From positions 1 to 61,327 of the forward strand of contig NZ_WIQI01000010.1 of the NCBI RefSeq assembly GCF_009602535.1: 61,327 nucleotides of DNA. Reading direction: 5' to 3'. The notes below the pieces were generated by a model, which had not been told where the DNA came from, ran no database searches, and saw only the letters and a program-made list of their open reading frames with translations. Source of the DNA: Ornithinicoccus halotolerans (lineage in GTDB: Bacteria; Actinomycetota; Actinomycetes; Actinomycetales; Dermatophilaceae). A program made the position numbers and the translations under genes. Each line of letters begins with the position of its first letter. Within the stretch, counting starts at the first letter, position 1. Below, piece after piece: positions 46,985-57,779 of the stretch.

Positions 46985-47964
46985 CCGGCATCCAGCGCAC
47001 CACCCACAAGAACCTGATGGTCTTCTCCGGCCGGGCCCATCCCGCCCTCGCCGAGGAGGTGGTCGCCGAGCTCGGGACCGAGCTGGTCCCCAGCCAGAAC
47101 TACGAGTTCGCCAACTCCGAGATCTACGTCCGGTTCGACGAGTCGGTGCGCGGCTGTGACGCGTTCGTCCTCCAGAGCCACACCGCGCCGATCAACGAGT
47201 GGATCATGGAGCACCTGATCATGGTGGACGCCCTCAAGCGGGCCTCCGCCAAGCGGATCACCGTGGTGCTGCCGTTCTACGGGTACGCGCGCCAGGACAA
47301 GAAGCACCGTGGCCGCGAGCCGATCTCGGCCCGGCTGGTGGCCGACCTGTTCAAGACCGCCGGCGCCGACCGGCTGATGGCGGTCGACCTGCACACCGCG
47401 CAGATCCAGGGCTACTTCGACGGCCCGGTCGACCACCTGATGGCGCTGCCGATCCTGTCCGACCACGTGCGCGACAAGTACGGCCACGAGGACCTGGCCG
47501 TGGTCTCCCCGGACGCCGGCCGGATCAAGGTCGCCGAGCAGTGGTCGCACCGGCTCGGCGGTGCGCCGCTGGCCTTCATCCACAAGACCCGCGACATCCA
47601 CCGGCCGAACCAGAGCGTGGCCAACCGCGTCGTCGGCGAGGTGACCGGGCGCACCTGCGTCCTGGTCGACGACATGATCGACTCCGGCGGGACCATCTGC
47701 CAGGCCGCCGACGCGCTGATGGCCGACGGCGCCAGCAGCGTCGTCATCGCCGCGACGCACGCGATCTTCTCCGGCCCGGCGGTCGAGCGGCTGGAGGCCT
47801 CCGCGGCGCGCGAGGTGGTGGTGACCAACACGCTGCCACTCAGCCAGGCCGCCCGGGACCTGCCCAAGATCACCGAGCTGTCGATCGCCCCCCTCGTCAG
47901 CCAGGCGATCCGGCAGGTCTTCGAGGACGGGTCGGTGACCAGCATGTTCGACGGTCGGGCCTGA
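46981..47964 (+). CDS. prs: Ribose-phosphate pyrophosphokinase
   Basis: Makes PRPP for nucleotide, His and Trp synthesis. 327 residues. FANSEIYVRFDESVRGCDAF, LPFYGYARQDKKHRGREPIS, VVSPDAGRIKVAEQWS and the PRPP loop VLVDDMIDSGGTICQAA. GTG start in a 4-nt overlap with the glmU stop. Confidence 0.98.
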   Translation: MTGIQRTTHKNLMVFSGRAHPALAEEVVAELGTELVPSQNYEFANSEIYVRFDESVRGCDAFVLQSHTAPINEWIMEHLIMVDALKRASAKRITVVLPFYGYARQDKKHRGREPISARLVADLFKTAGADRLMAVDLHTAQIQGYFDGPVDHLMALPILSDHVRDKYGHEDLAVVSPDAGRIKVAEQWSHRLGGAPLAFIHKTRDIHRPNQSVANRVVGEVTGRTCVLVDDMIDSGGTICQAADALMADGASSVVIAATHAIFSGPAVERLEASAAREVVVTNTLPLSQAARDLPKITELSIAPLVSQAIRQVFEDGSVTSMFDGRA

Positions 47965-48002
47965 GAGCGCGCACCGATTGGGTAGCGGCGGGGGCTGCCC
48001 GC

Positions 48003-48008
48003 TAGACT
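48003..48008 (+). promoter_or_regulatory. -10 element of the rplY promoter
   Basis: TAGACT 39 nt after the prs stop. It would give a 5' leader of about 170 nt, the longest in the window. Confidence 0.5.
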
Positions 48009-48015
48009 GGCCGAC

Positions 48016-48095
48016 TGTTGCCTCGGCGAGGGACGCGGCACGAGGCGGTCACCCGCCTTGCACCCGGCGTCCGCCATCGACGCGGCGTGCCGATC
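48016..48095 (+). promoter_or_regulatory. Structured 5' leader of rplY
   Basis: Perfect stems: GCCTCG/CGAGGC (48020-48025 with 48041-48046), GGCGG/CCGCC (48044-48048 with 48053-48057) and GCGTC/GACGC (48067-48071 with 48079-48083). The first two share bases 48044-48046 and exclude each other. May be an autoregulatory leader for the L25-like protein; no known family is claimed. Confidence 0.4.
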
Positions 48096-48186
48096 CGCTG
48101 GGTCGTCGCTGCGTCCACCTCGCGCCGCGTCCCACGTCGAGGCCGCCGCACCCACCGATCCGTCCCCGTGACCGAAAGGCCTCGAG

Positions 48187-48885
48187 ATGTCCGACGCCAT
48201 CACCATCAACGCCGAGAAGCGCACCGAGTTCGGCAAGGGCGCGGCCCGCCGGCTGCGCCGCACGGACAAGGTGCCCGCCGTCCTCTACGGCCACGGCACC
48301 GACCCGGTGCACCTGTCCCTGCCCGGCCACGACACGATGATGGCGCTCAAGCACGCCAACGCCGTGCTCAACATCGTCGTCGACGGCCAGGAGCACCTGG
48401 CGCTGGCCAAGGACGTGCAGCGGGAGACCATCCGCCGCTTCATCGAGCACGTCGACCTGGTCATCGTGCGCAAGGGCGAGAAGGTCACCGTCGACGTGCC
48501 GGTCCACGTCGAGGGCGAGGCCGCCCCCGAGACCGTCGTCACGGTGGACCACAACGAGCTGACCGTCGAGGCCGACTTCACCCAGATCCCCGAGCAGCTG
48601 ACCGTCTCGGTCGAGGGCCTGGAGGCCGGCACCCAGATCCACGCCGGCGAGGTGACGCTGCCGCAGGGCGTGACCCTGGCCTCCGACGCGGAGCTGCTGG
48701 TCGTCAACGTTACCCAGGCGATCTCCGAGGAGGCCCTCGAGGCCGAGCTCGCCGAGGCCGAGGCCGAGGCCGGCATCGAGCAGGAGGAGCCGGAGACCGA
48801 GGAGGCCGCCGACGGCGGGGCCGCCGAGGCCGCCGAGACGGAGACCGCCGAGGGCGAGCCGGCCGAGGAGACCCAGGAGGGCTGA
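48187..48885 (+). CDS. rplY: 50S ribosomal protein L25 / general stress protein Ctc
   Basis: Binds 5S rRNA. 232 residues: the N-terminal L25 domain (NAEKRTEFGKGAARRLRRTD, KVPAVLYGHG), the TL5/Ctc beta domain, and an acidic Glu/Ala-rich tail of about 45 residues. ATG with AAAGG 8 nt upstream. Confidence 0.96.
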   Translation: MSDAITINAEKRTEFGKGAARRLRRTDKVPAVLYGHGTDPVHLSLPGHDTMMALKHANAVLNIVVDGQEHLALAKDVQRETIRRFIEHVDLVIVRKGEKVTVDVPVHVEGEAAPETVVTVDHNELTVEADFTQIPEQLTVSVEGLEAGTQIHAGEVTLPQGVTLASDAELLVVNVTQAISEEALEAELAEAEAEAGIEQEEPETEEAADGGAAEAAETETAEGEPAEETQEG

Positions 48886-48946
48886 GCCCGCTGCGTCCAT
48901 CCGCCGGGCGTCGCCCCGGGCCGCGCACCGCACGAGGAGGTCGGCC

Positions 48947-49530
<584 letters not shown>

Positions 49531-49537
<7 letters not shown>

Positions 49538-49613
49538 GCCGACGGTGACACCGCTGACGGTGTGACAAACCGTGCGCTCCGGCGCACGGTCTGTCACACC
49601 ATCGGCTCAGCGG
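49531..49613. terminator. Long nested inverted repeat between pth and pspA, bidirectional terminator
   Basis: Inner arms 49560-49577 and 49582-49599 form an 18-bp stem with one mismatch and a TCCG tetraloop. Outer arms 49531-49547 and 49597-49613 match in 16 of 17 positions. Outer and inner right arms share 49597-49599. The outer left arm includes the pth stop. Convergent genes on both sides fit a shared terminator. Confidence 0.85.
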
Positions 49614-49622
49614 TAGCCGGTC

Positions 49623-50339
49623 TCAGGACTGGTTCTTCAGGCTGGCCAGCCGCGCCGCCACCTCCGCGTCGGTGTCAGCCTCCTCCAGCTCGTCGAAGGC
49701 GTCCTCCAGCGACGTGGACTGGGCCTCGGCCCGGCCCTGCACGAGCGCCTCCTCCCGGCGGATCTTGTCCTCGAACCGGCCCAGCTCGCTGGTCGGGTCC
49801 ATCACGTCCAGGTGGCCCAGCGCCGACTGCACCCGGTCCTGCGCCGCCACGGAGCGGGCCCGCGCGACCAGGGTGTCCCGCCTGCTCTTCAGGTCGGCGA
49901 GCTTGGTCTTCATCTGCGTCAGGCCGGTCTTGAGCTGGTCCACGGTGGCGTTCTGCTGCTCGATGGCCGGACGGGCCGCCTCGACGTTGCGCTCGTACCC
50001 GATCTGGCGGCCGATCGCGACCTTGGCCAGGTGGTCGAACTTGTCCGCGCCGGCGGTGTCGCCGGCGGCGCGCCGCTCGTCGGCCTTGCGGGAGGCCGCA
50101 GCCGCCTTGTCGCCCCACTCGCGGGCGGCCGCCTCGTCGGTGCGCAGGTCGGACTCGGCCATCCGCACGTTGGCGATGGTCTGCGCGACCGCCTCCTCGG
50201 CCTCGGCGATCGAGTTGGTGTAGTCGCGGACCAGCTGGTCGAGCATCTTCTCCGGGTCCTCGGCCCGGTCGAGCATGGCGTTGATGTTGGCACGCCCCAG
50301 CTGGCTGATGCGTCCGAGGATGGTCTGCTTCTGGGTCAT
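49623..50339 (-). CDS. pspA: PspA/IM30 (ESCRT-III-like) family protein
   Basis: 238 residues, almost wholly coiled coil. LGRISQLGRANINAMLDRAE, DPEKMLDQLVRDYTNSIAEA and the heptad-rich middle (QQNATVDQLKTGLTQMKTKL) are typical. Members coat and protect stressed membranes. Next to a TPM-domain gene, a pairing seen in other bacteria. AAAGGA ribosome site upstream. Confidence 0.93.
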   Translation of the reverse strand: MTQKQTILGRISQLGRANINAMLDRAEDPEKMLDQLVRDYTNSIAEAEEAVAQTIANVRMAESDLRTDEAAAREWGDKAAAASRKADERRAAGDTAGADKFDHLAKVAIGRQIGYERNVEAARPAIEQQNATVDQLKTGLTQMKTKLADLKSRRDTLVARARSVAAQDRVQSALGHLDVMDPTSELGRFEDKIRREEALVQGRAEAQSTSLEDAFDELEEADTDAEVAARLASLKNQS

Positions 50340-50424
50340 CCGGGTTGGTCCTTTCTCCTGCGGCCGTCGGCGACGGCCGGTGTGCTGGTGTGGTGGTCCG
50401 CTGCCGGGCAGGGCGCCGGTGGGG

Positions 50425-52467
50425 TCAGAAGCGCCCGCCGCTGCCGAAGCTGCCCCCTCCTCCCCCGAAGCCGCCGCCGCTGCCGAAGCTGCCGCCGAAC
50501 CCGCCGCCGGTGCCCCAGCCGCCGTGGTGGCGCCGGCCCCCGCCGCTCAGGATGCCGCCGAGGACCAGGGCTCCGAGCACGTCGTGGCTGTGATGCCGCC
50601 CCCCGCGGACCCCGCCGTAGCCGCTCCCGCCCGGACCGGAGAACCGGTCCAGGTCGCGATCGGCCTCCACCAGCGCCCGCTCGCCGAGCTGCTCGGCGCG
50701 GTTGAGCAGCCCCGCGGCCCGGGCGGGGTCGTCGGCGGCCACCTGCTGCGCCTGGTCGTAGAGCCGCAGCGCCTCGGAGATGCGGGTGCGGGCGCCGGCG
50801 GCGACGGCACCGCGGCGGGTGCCGATCGTCTCGTCGATGCTGCGCAGCCGGGCGCCGACCCGGTCCACCCGGGCCTGGAAGTCGCGCTGCTGCTTGGCCC
50901 GGTGCTCCGCCGCGTCCCGGGCCGGCTCCAGCAGCGCGTCCAGGTCGTACTCGGCCTCGTCGAGGCGGGCCAGCTGGGCCAGTGGGTCACCCTCGCGCCG
51001 CTGCTGGGCCTGCGCGATCACCTCGCGCGCGTGCTGGACCGCCGCGCGCACCGACGGGTCGGCCGGCGCCAGCCGCTCGGCGTCCTGGATGTCGGCCTGC
51101 AGCGCGCCGATGGCGCGGGCCAGCGACTCGCGGGCGTTGTCCAGGTCCTCCCCGGCGCGCTCGATGGCCGCCAGCAGCCGCACCGCCTGCCCGAGCGACT
51201 CCTCGGCCGCGCGGGCGGCCTCGACAGCCGACTCCCGGTCGCCCCGCTCCAGCGCCGCCCGGCCGGCCACCACGAACTGCTGGGCGCTCTCCACCAGGTC
51301 GTCGGCCTGCTCCAGGTGGGTGCGCACCGTGCCCAGGGCCGCCTCGGGGTGCCGAGCGGCCAGCCCCTCCAGGGTCTGCCGGGCTGCGGGTAGCCGCTGG
51401 CCGACCTCCCCGGAGCGGCCGGCCAGGTCCTCCAGCACCTGCGGCACCCGCTCCCGCACCGAGCGCAGCGTGGCGAACTGCTCGGCGTGCCGCTCGATCG
51501 TCTCCTGCGCCGAGGCGGCCAGGGTCAGCAGCTGCCCCAGCATGGTGCGGGCGACCGGTTCCGGCTCGGCCACGTCGTCGTCCAGCTCCTGCCGGATCGC
51601 GAACGCCTGCCGGGCCTGCTCGCGGGCGCCCTCGATGGCCTGCCGGAACGGCTCGGTGCGCTCCCGGCCGAACTGGGCCTCGGCGAAGTCGAGCTCCTCC
51701 TGCGCCGAGCGCAGCTCGTCGTCCAGGGAGACCAGCGCGGCGGCGGCCTGCCGTTGCAGCTCGGGGGTGGACAGCCCGCGACGCTCCTCCGGCTCGGCCG
51801 GCACCTGCTGGCCGGCGTGCGGGTGACGCCGGGCGGACTTGTTGCCACGCATCGACACCAGCGCCGAGGCGCCGACCGCCAGCAGCGGCACCAGCAGCAG
51901 CCAGCCGAGGCCGACCGAGGGAGCCGAGGGCGCGACCGCGCCGCCGCCGGACCGGGCCTGCCCCCCGCCGTCGGCGACGACCTCGGTGTAGCCGTCCGCG
52001 GCGGCCGCGACGGCCCCGACCCAGTCCTCCTGGCCCAGCGCCGGCTGGACGTACTCCTGCTCGACGGCGGCGACCTGGCCGGGGCCGACCGGTCCGGACT
52101 CGTGCGCGGCGGAGCCGTAGCGGCGGTCCTGCACGGCGACCGCGAGCAGCACGTCGTCACCGCCCATGCCGGAGGCGTCGTAGGTCTGCTGGGCCCACTC
52201 GGCCCCGGAGCGGCCGTCGAAGCTGTCGACGAAGGCGACGAACAGCTGCACGCCGGCCTCCTGCTGGGCCCGCTCCAGCGCCGCCTGCACCTCCTCGTCG
52301 CCGCCCTCGAGCGCGCCGGCCGGGTCATAGACCTGGTCGGGCAGGTCGAGCGGGGGCTCGGCGAGGGCGGCCGCGCCGGGGACGCACAGCAGCAGGCCGG
52401 TGAGCACAGCTGCGAGCAGCCCCCGCCACAGCGGGGCCGTCCCTGGTGGTCCCGCCTGACGTCGCAC
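50425..52467 (-). CDS. TPM-domain membrane protein with long coiled coil and Gly-rich tail
   Basis: 680 residues from the GTG at 52467. Signal peptide ([20 protein letters not shown]), TPM domain about 40-165 ([55 protein letters not shown]), one membrane helix about 185-205, then about 400 residues of charged helices in the cytosol. The tail is glycine-rich ([15 protein letters not shown]). The coiled coil could contact PspA next door. The start is set by the signal peptide; upstream frame is antisense to mfd. Confidence 0.88.
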   Translation of the reverse strand: MRRQAGPPGTAPLWRGLLAAVLTGLLLCVPGAAALAEPPLDLPDQVYDPAGALEGGDEEVQAALERAQQEAGVQLFVAFVDSFDGRSGAEWAQQTYDASGMGGDDVLLAVAVQDRRYGSAAHESGPVGPGQVAAVEQEYVQPALGQEDWVGAVAAAADGYTEVVADGGGQARSGGGAVAPSAPSVGLGWLLLVPLLAVGASALVSMRGNKSARRHPHAGQQVPAEPEERRGLSTPELQRQAAAALVSLDDELRSAQEELDFAEAQFGRERTEPFRQAIEGAREQARQAFAIRQELDDDVAEPEPVARTMLGQLLTLAASAQETIERHAEQFATLRSVRERVPQVLEDLAGRSGEVGQRLPAARQTLEGLAARHPEAALGTVRTHLEQADDLVESAQQFVVAGRAALERGDRESAVEAARAAEESLGQAVRLLAAIERAGEDLDNARESLARAIGALQADIQDAERLAPADPSVRAAVQHAREVIAQAQQRREGDPLAQLARLDEAEYDLDALLEPARDAAEHRAKQQRDFQARVDRVGARLRSIDETIGTRRGAVAAGARTRISEALRLYDQAQQVAADDPARAAGLLNRAEQLGERALVEADRDLDRFSGPGGSGYGGVRGGRHHSHDVLGALVLGGILSGGGRRHHGGWGTGGGFGGSFGSGGGFGGGGGSFGSGGRF

Positions 52468-52536
52468 GTCCTCGATCCTTGTCGGGAAGGGCGGTCGACG
52501 CAACCAGCGGCAGGCTCCGGCGTGCCACCGGACAAC

Positions 52537-52542
52537 TAGACT
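52537..52542 (+). promoter_or_regulatory. -10 element of the mfd promoter
   Basis: TAGACT 65 nt before the mfd GTG, in the divergent gap with the TPM gene. Confidence 0.5.
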
Positions 52543-52606
52543 GGCTGCCACCCCCTCCCGCGTGCCGGTCGGGGGCGTTCGTGCGTGCCCAGACCCTGGA
52601 GGACCC

Positions 52607-55600
52607 GTGAGCCTGCACCCCGTCCGCGACCTGCTCGCCACCGACCCGCAGGTGGCCGGGCTCCTCGGCGCGCTCGAGACCGACGAGACCGACGTGGCGA
52701 TCCCCGCGGGGGCCCGGCCGGCGCTGCTGGGCGCGATGGCGGCGGAGCGGACGCTGCTGGCGGTCACCGCCACCGGGCGGGAGGCCGACGACCTGACCGC
52801 CGCGCTGGGCTGCTACCTGCCGGGTGAGCAGGTCGCCACCTTCCCGAGCTGGGAGACGCTGCCGCACGAGCGGCTCAGCCCCCGCAGCGACACTGTCGGC
52901 CGCCGGCTGGCCGTGCTGCGCCGGCTGGCCCATCCCGACGCCGCCGACGAGGCCTCCGGGCCGCTGCGGGTGGTCGTCGCCTCGGTGCGGGCGGTGCTGC
53001 AGCCGCTGGTCCAGGGGCTGGGCGAGCTGGTCCCGGTGCAGCTGCACGCCGGTGACGAGCGTGACCCCGAGGAGGTCGTGGAGGCGCTCGCGGGTGCCGC
53101 CTACGCGCGGGTGGACATGGTCGAGCGGCGCGGAGAGTTCGCGGTCCGCGGCGGGATCATCGACGTGTTCCCGCCCACCGAGGAGCACCCGCTGCGGGTG
53201 GAGTTCTGGGGCGACACGGTCGAGGAGATCCGGTGGTTCCGGGTCGCTGACCAGCGCTCCCTCGAGGTCGCCGACCACGGGCTCTGGGCGCCGCCGTGCC
53301 GGGAGGTGCTGCTCACCGACGCGGTGCGGCAGCGGGCCGCCACGCTGACCGACCGCCTCCCCGGCGTGGCCGACCTGCTGGCCAAGGTCGCCGACGGCAT
53401 CGCCGTCGAGGGCATGGAGTCACTGGCGCCGGTGCTGGTCGACGGCATGGAGCCGCTGCTGGACGTGCTGCCCGACCGCAGCCGCGTGGTCGTCCTGGAC
53501 CCGGAGCGGGTCCGCACCCGCGCCCACGACCTGCTGGCCACCAGCGAGGAGTTCCTCCAGGCCAGCTGGGCCAACGCCGCCGCGGGCAACGCCGTGCCGG
53601 TGGACCTCCAGGAGGTGCTGGGCGCCGGCGCCTACTGGTCCCTGGCCGACGTCCGCGCCCACGCGCTGCAGACCGACCGGGGCTGGTGGACGCTGACCCC
53701 GTTCGCCGGTGACGCCGAGCTGGCCGAGGAGACCGGTAGCGGCGGCGGGCCCGTGCAGCGCACCGTCGCGGCCCAGGACGCCCCGGCCTACCGCGGCGAC
53801 ACCGACGCGGTCGTCGCCGACCTGCGGCGCTGGGTGAGCGAGGACCAGCACGTCGTCGTCGCGCTCGAGGGGGCCGGGCTGGCCCGGCGCGTCGCCGAGG
53901 TGCTCAGCGAGCACGAGGTGCCGCACCGGGTGGAGGTGCCGCTGCAGTCCACCGAGCCGGGCGTGGTGCACGTGACCACCGGCTCGGTGGGCCGCGGCTT
54001 CGTCGCGCCGGACGCGGCGCTGGTGCTGGTCGGGGAGAGCGACCTGACCGGCACCCAGGCCGCGGCCTCCACCAAGGACATGCGCACCATGCCTTCGCGG
54101 CGGCGCAAGCAGGTGGACCCGCTGCAGCTGCGCCCCGGGGACCACGTCGTGCACGAGCAGCACGGCGTGGGCCGGTTCGTGGAGATGGCCCAGCGCACCG
54201 TGCAGGGCGCCACCCGCGAGTACCTGGTGCTCGAGTACGCCGCGTCCAAACGCGGCCAGCCGGCCGACCGGCTGTTCGTGCCCACGGACCAGCTGGACCA
54301 GGTCACCCGCTACGTCGGCGGGGAGGCGCCCACGCTGAACCGGCTGGGGGGCTCGGACTGGCAGAAGACCAAGTCCCGGGCCCGCCGCCACGTCCGGCAG
54401 ATCGCCGGGGAGCTGATCCGCCTCTACAGCGCCCGGATGGCCAGCCAGGGCCGGGCGTTCGGGCCGGACACCCCCTGGCAGCGGGAGCTGGAGGACGCGT
54501 TCGCGTTCGTGGAGACACCGGACCAGCTGACCACCATCGAGGAGGTCAAGGCCGACATGGAGCGCACCGTGCCCATGGACCGGCTGCTGTGCGGGGACGT
54601 CGGGTACGGCAAGACCGAGATCGCGGTGCGGGCGGCGTTCAAGGCGATCCAGGACGGCGCCCAGGTCGCCGTGCTGGTGCCGACGACGCTGCTGGTGCAG
54701 CAGCACTTCCAGACCTTCTCCGAGCGGTACGCGCAGTTCCCGGTGACGGTGCGGGCGCTGTCCCGGTTCCAGAGTGACGCCGAGGCCAAGGCCACCATCG
54801 ACGGGCTGGCCGACGGCTCGGTCGACCTGGTCATCGGCACCCACCGGCTGCTGTCGTCGGCCGTGCGGTTCAAGAACCTCGGGCTCGTGGTCGTGGACGA
54901 GGAGCAGCGCTTCGGCGTCGAGCACAAGGAGCAGCTCAAGGCGCTGCGGACCAACGTCGACGTGCTGGCGATGTCGGCCACGCCGATCCCGCGGACGCTG
55001 GAGATGGCGGTCACCGGCATCCGGGAGATGTCCACCCTGGCCACACCCCCGGAGGAGCGGCACCCGGTGCTCACCTACGTGGGCGCCTACGACGACAAGC
55101 AGATCGCCGCCGCGGTCCGCCGGGAGCTGCTGCGCGAGGGCCAGGTGTTCTACGTGCACAACAAGGTGACCACCATCGAGAAGGCGGCCAGCCGGCTGCG
55201 CGACCTGGTGCCCGAGGCGCGGGTCGTCACCGCGCACGGCCAGATGGGGGAGCGGAAGCTGGAGCAGGTCGTGGTGGACTTCTGGGAGCGGCGCTCCGAC
55301 GTCCTGGTGTGCACCACCATCGTGGAGACCGGGCTGGACATCTCCAACGCCAACACCCTCATCGTCGAGCGCGCCGACCAGATGGGCCTCTCCCAGCTGC
55401 ACCAGCTGCGCGGGCGGGTCGGGCGCGGCCGGGACCGTGCCTACGCCTACTTCCTCTACCCGCCGGAGCGGCCGCTGACCGAGACCGCGGTGGACCGGCT
55501 GCAGACCATCGCCTCGCAGACCGACCTCGGGTCCGGCATGGCGGTGGCGATGAAGGACCTGGAGATCCGCGGCGCCGGCAACCTGCTCGGCGGCGAGCAG

Positions 55601-56185
55601 TCCGGCCACATCGAGGGCGTCGGCTTCGACCTCTACGTGCGACTGGTCGGCGAGGCGGTCAGCGAGTTCAAGGGCGAGAAGGACGAGACGCCGGCCGAGG
55701 TGAAGATCGAGCTGCCGGTCGACGCCCACCTGCCGCACGACTACGTGCCCTCGGAGCGGCTGCGGCTGGAGGCCTACAGCAAGCTGGCCCAGGTCAAGGA
55801 CGAGCCCGAGCTGGAGGAGATCAAGGCCGAGCTGGTCGACCGCTACGGCACGCCGCCGCGTCCGGTGCAGGTGCTGCTGGAGGTCGCCCGGCTGCGGACC
55901 GTCGCGCGGGCCGCCGGCGTCAGCGACATCGGCATGCAGGGCGCGATGATCCGGTTCGCCCCGGTCGGGCAGCTCCGGGAGAGCCAGCAGCTGCGGCTCA
56001 ACCGGCTCTACCCAGGCGTCATCCTCAAGCCGGCCACGCGCACCCTGCTCGTGCCCGCACCCAAGACCGCCCGGGTCGGGGGCAAGCCGCTGCGCGACGA
56101 GGCGGTGCTGGAGTGGGCCGCCACGCTGCTCCGGGCGGTGCTGCTGGACCAGGCCGCTACCGCGGGGACCGCGGCGCAGCGCTGA
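52607..56185 (+). CDS. mfd: Transcription-repair coupling factor
   Basis: Removes RNA polymerase stalled at lesions and recruits UvrA. 1192 residues: N-terminal UvrB-like domains, the RNA polymerase-interaction domain ([18 protein letters not shown], about residue 510), then the RecG-like translocase with Walker [20 protein letters not shown] (about 663), [13 protein letters not shown] (about 764) and [22 protein letters not shown] start with GGAGGA just upstream. Confidence 0.97.
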   Translation: MSLHPVRDLLATDPQVAGLLGALETDETDVAIPAGARPALLGAMAAERTLLAVTATGREADDLTAALGCYLPGEQVATFPSWETLPHERLSPRSDTVGRRLAVLRRLAHPDAADEASGPLRVVVASVRAVLQPLVQGLGELVPVQLHAGDERDPEEVVEALAGAAYARVDMVERRGEFAVRGGIIDVFPPTEEHPLRVEFWGDTVEEIRWFRVADQRSLEVADHGLWAPPCREVLLTDAVRQRAATLTDRLPGVADLLAKVADGIAVEGMESLAPVLVDGMEPLLDVLPDRSRVVVLDPERVRTRAHDLLATSEEFLQASWANAAAGNAVPVDLQEVLGAGAYWSLADVRAHALQTDRGWWTLTPFAGDAELAEETGSGGGPVQRTVAAQDAPAYRGDTDAVVADLRRWVSEDQHVVVALEGAGLARRVAEVLSEHEVPHRVEVPLQSTEPGVVHVTTGSVGRGFVAPDAALVLVGESDLTGTQAAASTKDMRTMPSRRRKQVDPLQLRPGDHVVHEQHGVGRFVEMAQRTVQGATREYLVLEYAASKRGQPADRLFVPTDQLDQVTRYVGGEAPTLNRLGGSDWQKTKSRARRHVRQIAGELIRLYSARMASQGRAFGPDTPWQRELEDAFAFVETPDQLTTIEEVKADMERTVPMDRLLCGDVGYGKTEIAVRAAFKAIQDGAQVAVLVPTTLLVQQHFQTFSERYAQFPVTVRALSRFQSDAEAKATIDGLADGSVDLVIGTHRLLSSAVRFKNLGLVVVDEEQRFGVEHKEQLKALRTNVDVLAMSATPIPRTLEMAVTGIREMSTLATPPEERHPVLTYVGAYDDKQIAAAVRRELLREGQVFYVHNKVTTIEKAASRLRDLVPEARVVTAHGQMGERKLEQVVVDFWERRSDVLVCTTIVETGLDISNANTLIVERADQMGLSQLHQLRGRVGRGRDRAYAYFLYPPERPLTETAVDRLQTIASQTDLGSGMAVAMKDLEIRGAGNLLGGEQSGHIEGVGFDLYVRLVGEAVSEFKGEKDETPAEVKIELPVDAHLPHDYVPSERLRLEAYSKLAQVKDEPELEEIKAELVDRYGTPPRPVQVLLEVARLRTVARAAGVSDIGMQGAMIRFAPVGQLRESQQLRLNRLYPGVILKPATRTLLVPAPKTARVGGKPLRDEAVLEWAATLLRAVLLDQAATAGTAAQR

Positions 56186-56202
56186 CCGCAGGGGATGTCA
56201 TC

Positions 56203-56769
56203 ATGGACGCCGTGACCGACTCGACCCGTATGACGCGTGCCCGCGGCCGCGCGCTGCCTCCCGTGCGCCGGGTGGTCGCCGTGGTGACCGCCGGCCTGCT
56301 GCTGCTCTCCGGCTGCGCCATGGACGCCGGCACCGCCGCGACCGTCGAGGGGCAGGAGATCAGCGAGTCCGGCCTGCACGAGGCCACCCGCCAGTTCAAC
56401 CAGATCGCCCAGCAGCCGGTGACCCCGGCGCAGGTGCTCGAGGTGCTGGTGCAGCTGCCGGTGCTGGACGAGGTGGGCGACCAGGCGGGCGTGGACTTCA
56501 CCGACGACGAGTACCGCAACGCGATGGTCGAGGCCGGCCTGTCCGACCCGCACCCGCTCGCTGTGGACTTCCTGCGCGGGCTCAACATCCAGAACACCCT
56601 CCCGCAGCTGGGCGAGGAGGTCCCGGCCGAGGCGCTGGCCGAGCTCGACGTCCAGCTCAACCCGCGGTACGGCAGCTGGGACCCGGAGTCGGCCACCGTG
56701 AGCGCCGACCCGCCGGAGTGGATCACCCCCGTCGAGGAGGAGCAGGCCTCCGGCGAGGACCAGCGCTGA
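56203..56769 (+). CDS. Lipoprotein with SurA-N-like domain
   Basis: 188 residues. Lipobox LLLLSGCAMD gives the lipidated Cys. The mature part (AATVEGQEISESGLHEATRQ) resembles the N-terminal chaperone part of SurA/PrsA proteins but has no PPIase domain. The same gene, or LpqU nearby, sits between mfd and eno in other Actinobacteria. Starts at 56212 or 56230 are possible; AGGGGA favours 56203. Confidence 0.82.
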   Translation: MDAVTDSTRMTRARGRALPPVRRVVAVVTAGLLLLSGCAMDAGTAATVEGQEISESGLHEATRQFNQIAQQPVTPAQVLEVLVQLPVLDEVGDQAGVDFTDDEYRNAMVEAGLSDPHPLAVDFLRGLNIQNTLPQLGEEVPAEALAELDVQLNPRYGSWDPESATVSADPPEWITPVEEEQASGEDQR

Positions 56770-57773
56770 GCGAGCGACTCGTCCTGCTGCTGACCAGCCC
56801 CCGGCTGGCGCCGGGGCTGCTGGCCCGCAGTGCCTGGCGGGCGCTGGAGGAGGCCGCGGTCGTGCTCGCCCGGCGCCCGGAGGACCCGCAGCCGGCCGCG
56901 CTCGCCGAGGAGGGGCTGGCGGTGGCGGTCGCCGAGGCCGAGCACCCGGCCGCGCTCGCGCGCGAGCTGCTGGACCGCGCCCGGCACGGCACCGTCGTCT
57001 GGGTCGGCTCGCCGGACGGTGACCCGGGGCTCACGGACGCCCTCGCCGCCGAGGTGGCCAGGAGCGGCCAGGCACCCGAGGTGGAGGTCCTCATCGGGTC
57101 CTGGGACACCCCCGGGGCCCGGCTGCTGGACGCGGTGGCGGTCATGGACCGGCTGCGCTCGCCCGGCGGCTGTCCCTGGGACGCGGCGCAGAGCCACGGC
57201 TCGTTGGTGCCCTACCTGCTGGAGGAGGCGCACGAGGCGGTCGAGGCGCTGGAGTCCGGTGACCGTCAGCACATGGCCGAGGAGCTCGGCGACGTGCTCC
57301 TGCAGGTGCTCTTCCACGCCCGGCTGGCGGAGGAGCACGAGGAGGAGCCGTTCGGCGTGGACGAGGTCGCGGCCCGCCTGGTGGAGAAGCTGGTGCGGCG
57401 CCACCCGCACGTGTTCGGCGACGCCGACGCCTCCGACGCCGCAGCCGTGGAGGCCGGCTGGGAGCGCATCAAGGCGCAGGAGAAGCCCTCCCGGACGCAC
57501 CCGCTGGAGGGCGTGCCGGCCGCCCTGCCCGAGCTGTCCCGCGCCGCCAAGGTCACCTCCCGGCTGGAGCGCGCCGGGCTCGGGGACTGGCTGCGCGGGC
57601 AGGTCGCCGCCGCCGGGGACGACCGCGGCGCCCAGCTGATGGCCGAGGTCGTCCGGGCCCGCGAGGCGGGCAGCGACGCGGCCGCTGACCTGCGCCGCTA
57701 CCTGCGCCAGCTGGAGGCAGCCGTCCCGGCGGACGCCACCGAGCCCGAGGGGGAGGACGACGCCGGGTCCTGA
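56766..57773 (+). CDS. mazG: MazG-like nucleoside triphosphate pyrophosphohydrolase, possible CTG start
   Basis: The MazG core spans about 130-330: VAVMDRLRSPGGCPWDAAQS, LLEEAHEAVEALESGD, HMAEELGDVLLQVLFHARLA. The ~120-residue N-terminal extension is that of actinobacterial MazG. House-cleaning of aberrant NTPs is the usual role. The homologous N-terminus (SERLVLLLTSPRLAPG) has no ATG or GTG: it starts at CTG, overlapping the previous stop as CTGA where neighbours have GTGA, and GAGGA lies 7-8 nt upstream. A GTG at 56718 is the alternative. Confidence 0.88.
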   Translation: MSERLVLLLTSPRLAPGLLARSAWRALEEAAVVLARRPEDPQPAALAEEGLAVAVAEAEHPAALARELLDRARHGTVVWVGSPDGDPGLTDALAAEVARSGQAPEVEVLIGSWDTPGARLLDAVAVMDRLRSPGGCPWDAAQSHGSLVPYLLEEAHEAVEALESGDRQHMAEELGDVLLQVLFHARLAEEHEEEPFGVDEVAARLVEKLVRRHPHVFGDADASDAAAVEAGWERIKAQEKPSRTHPLEGVPAALPELSRAAKVTSRLERAGLGDWLRGQVAAAGDDRGAQLMAEVVRAREAGSDAAADLRRYLRQLEAAVPADATEPEGEDDAGS

Positions 57774-57779
57774 CCGGGG

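Noticed and set aside
53420-55738. A 772-residue minus-strand frame opposite mfd
   Set aside because: Shadow of mfd with compositional bias only.
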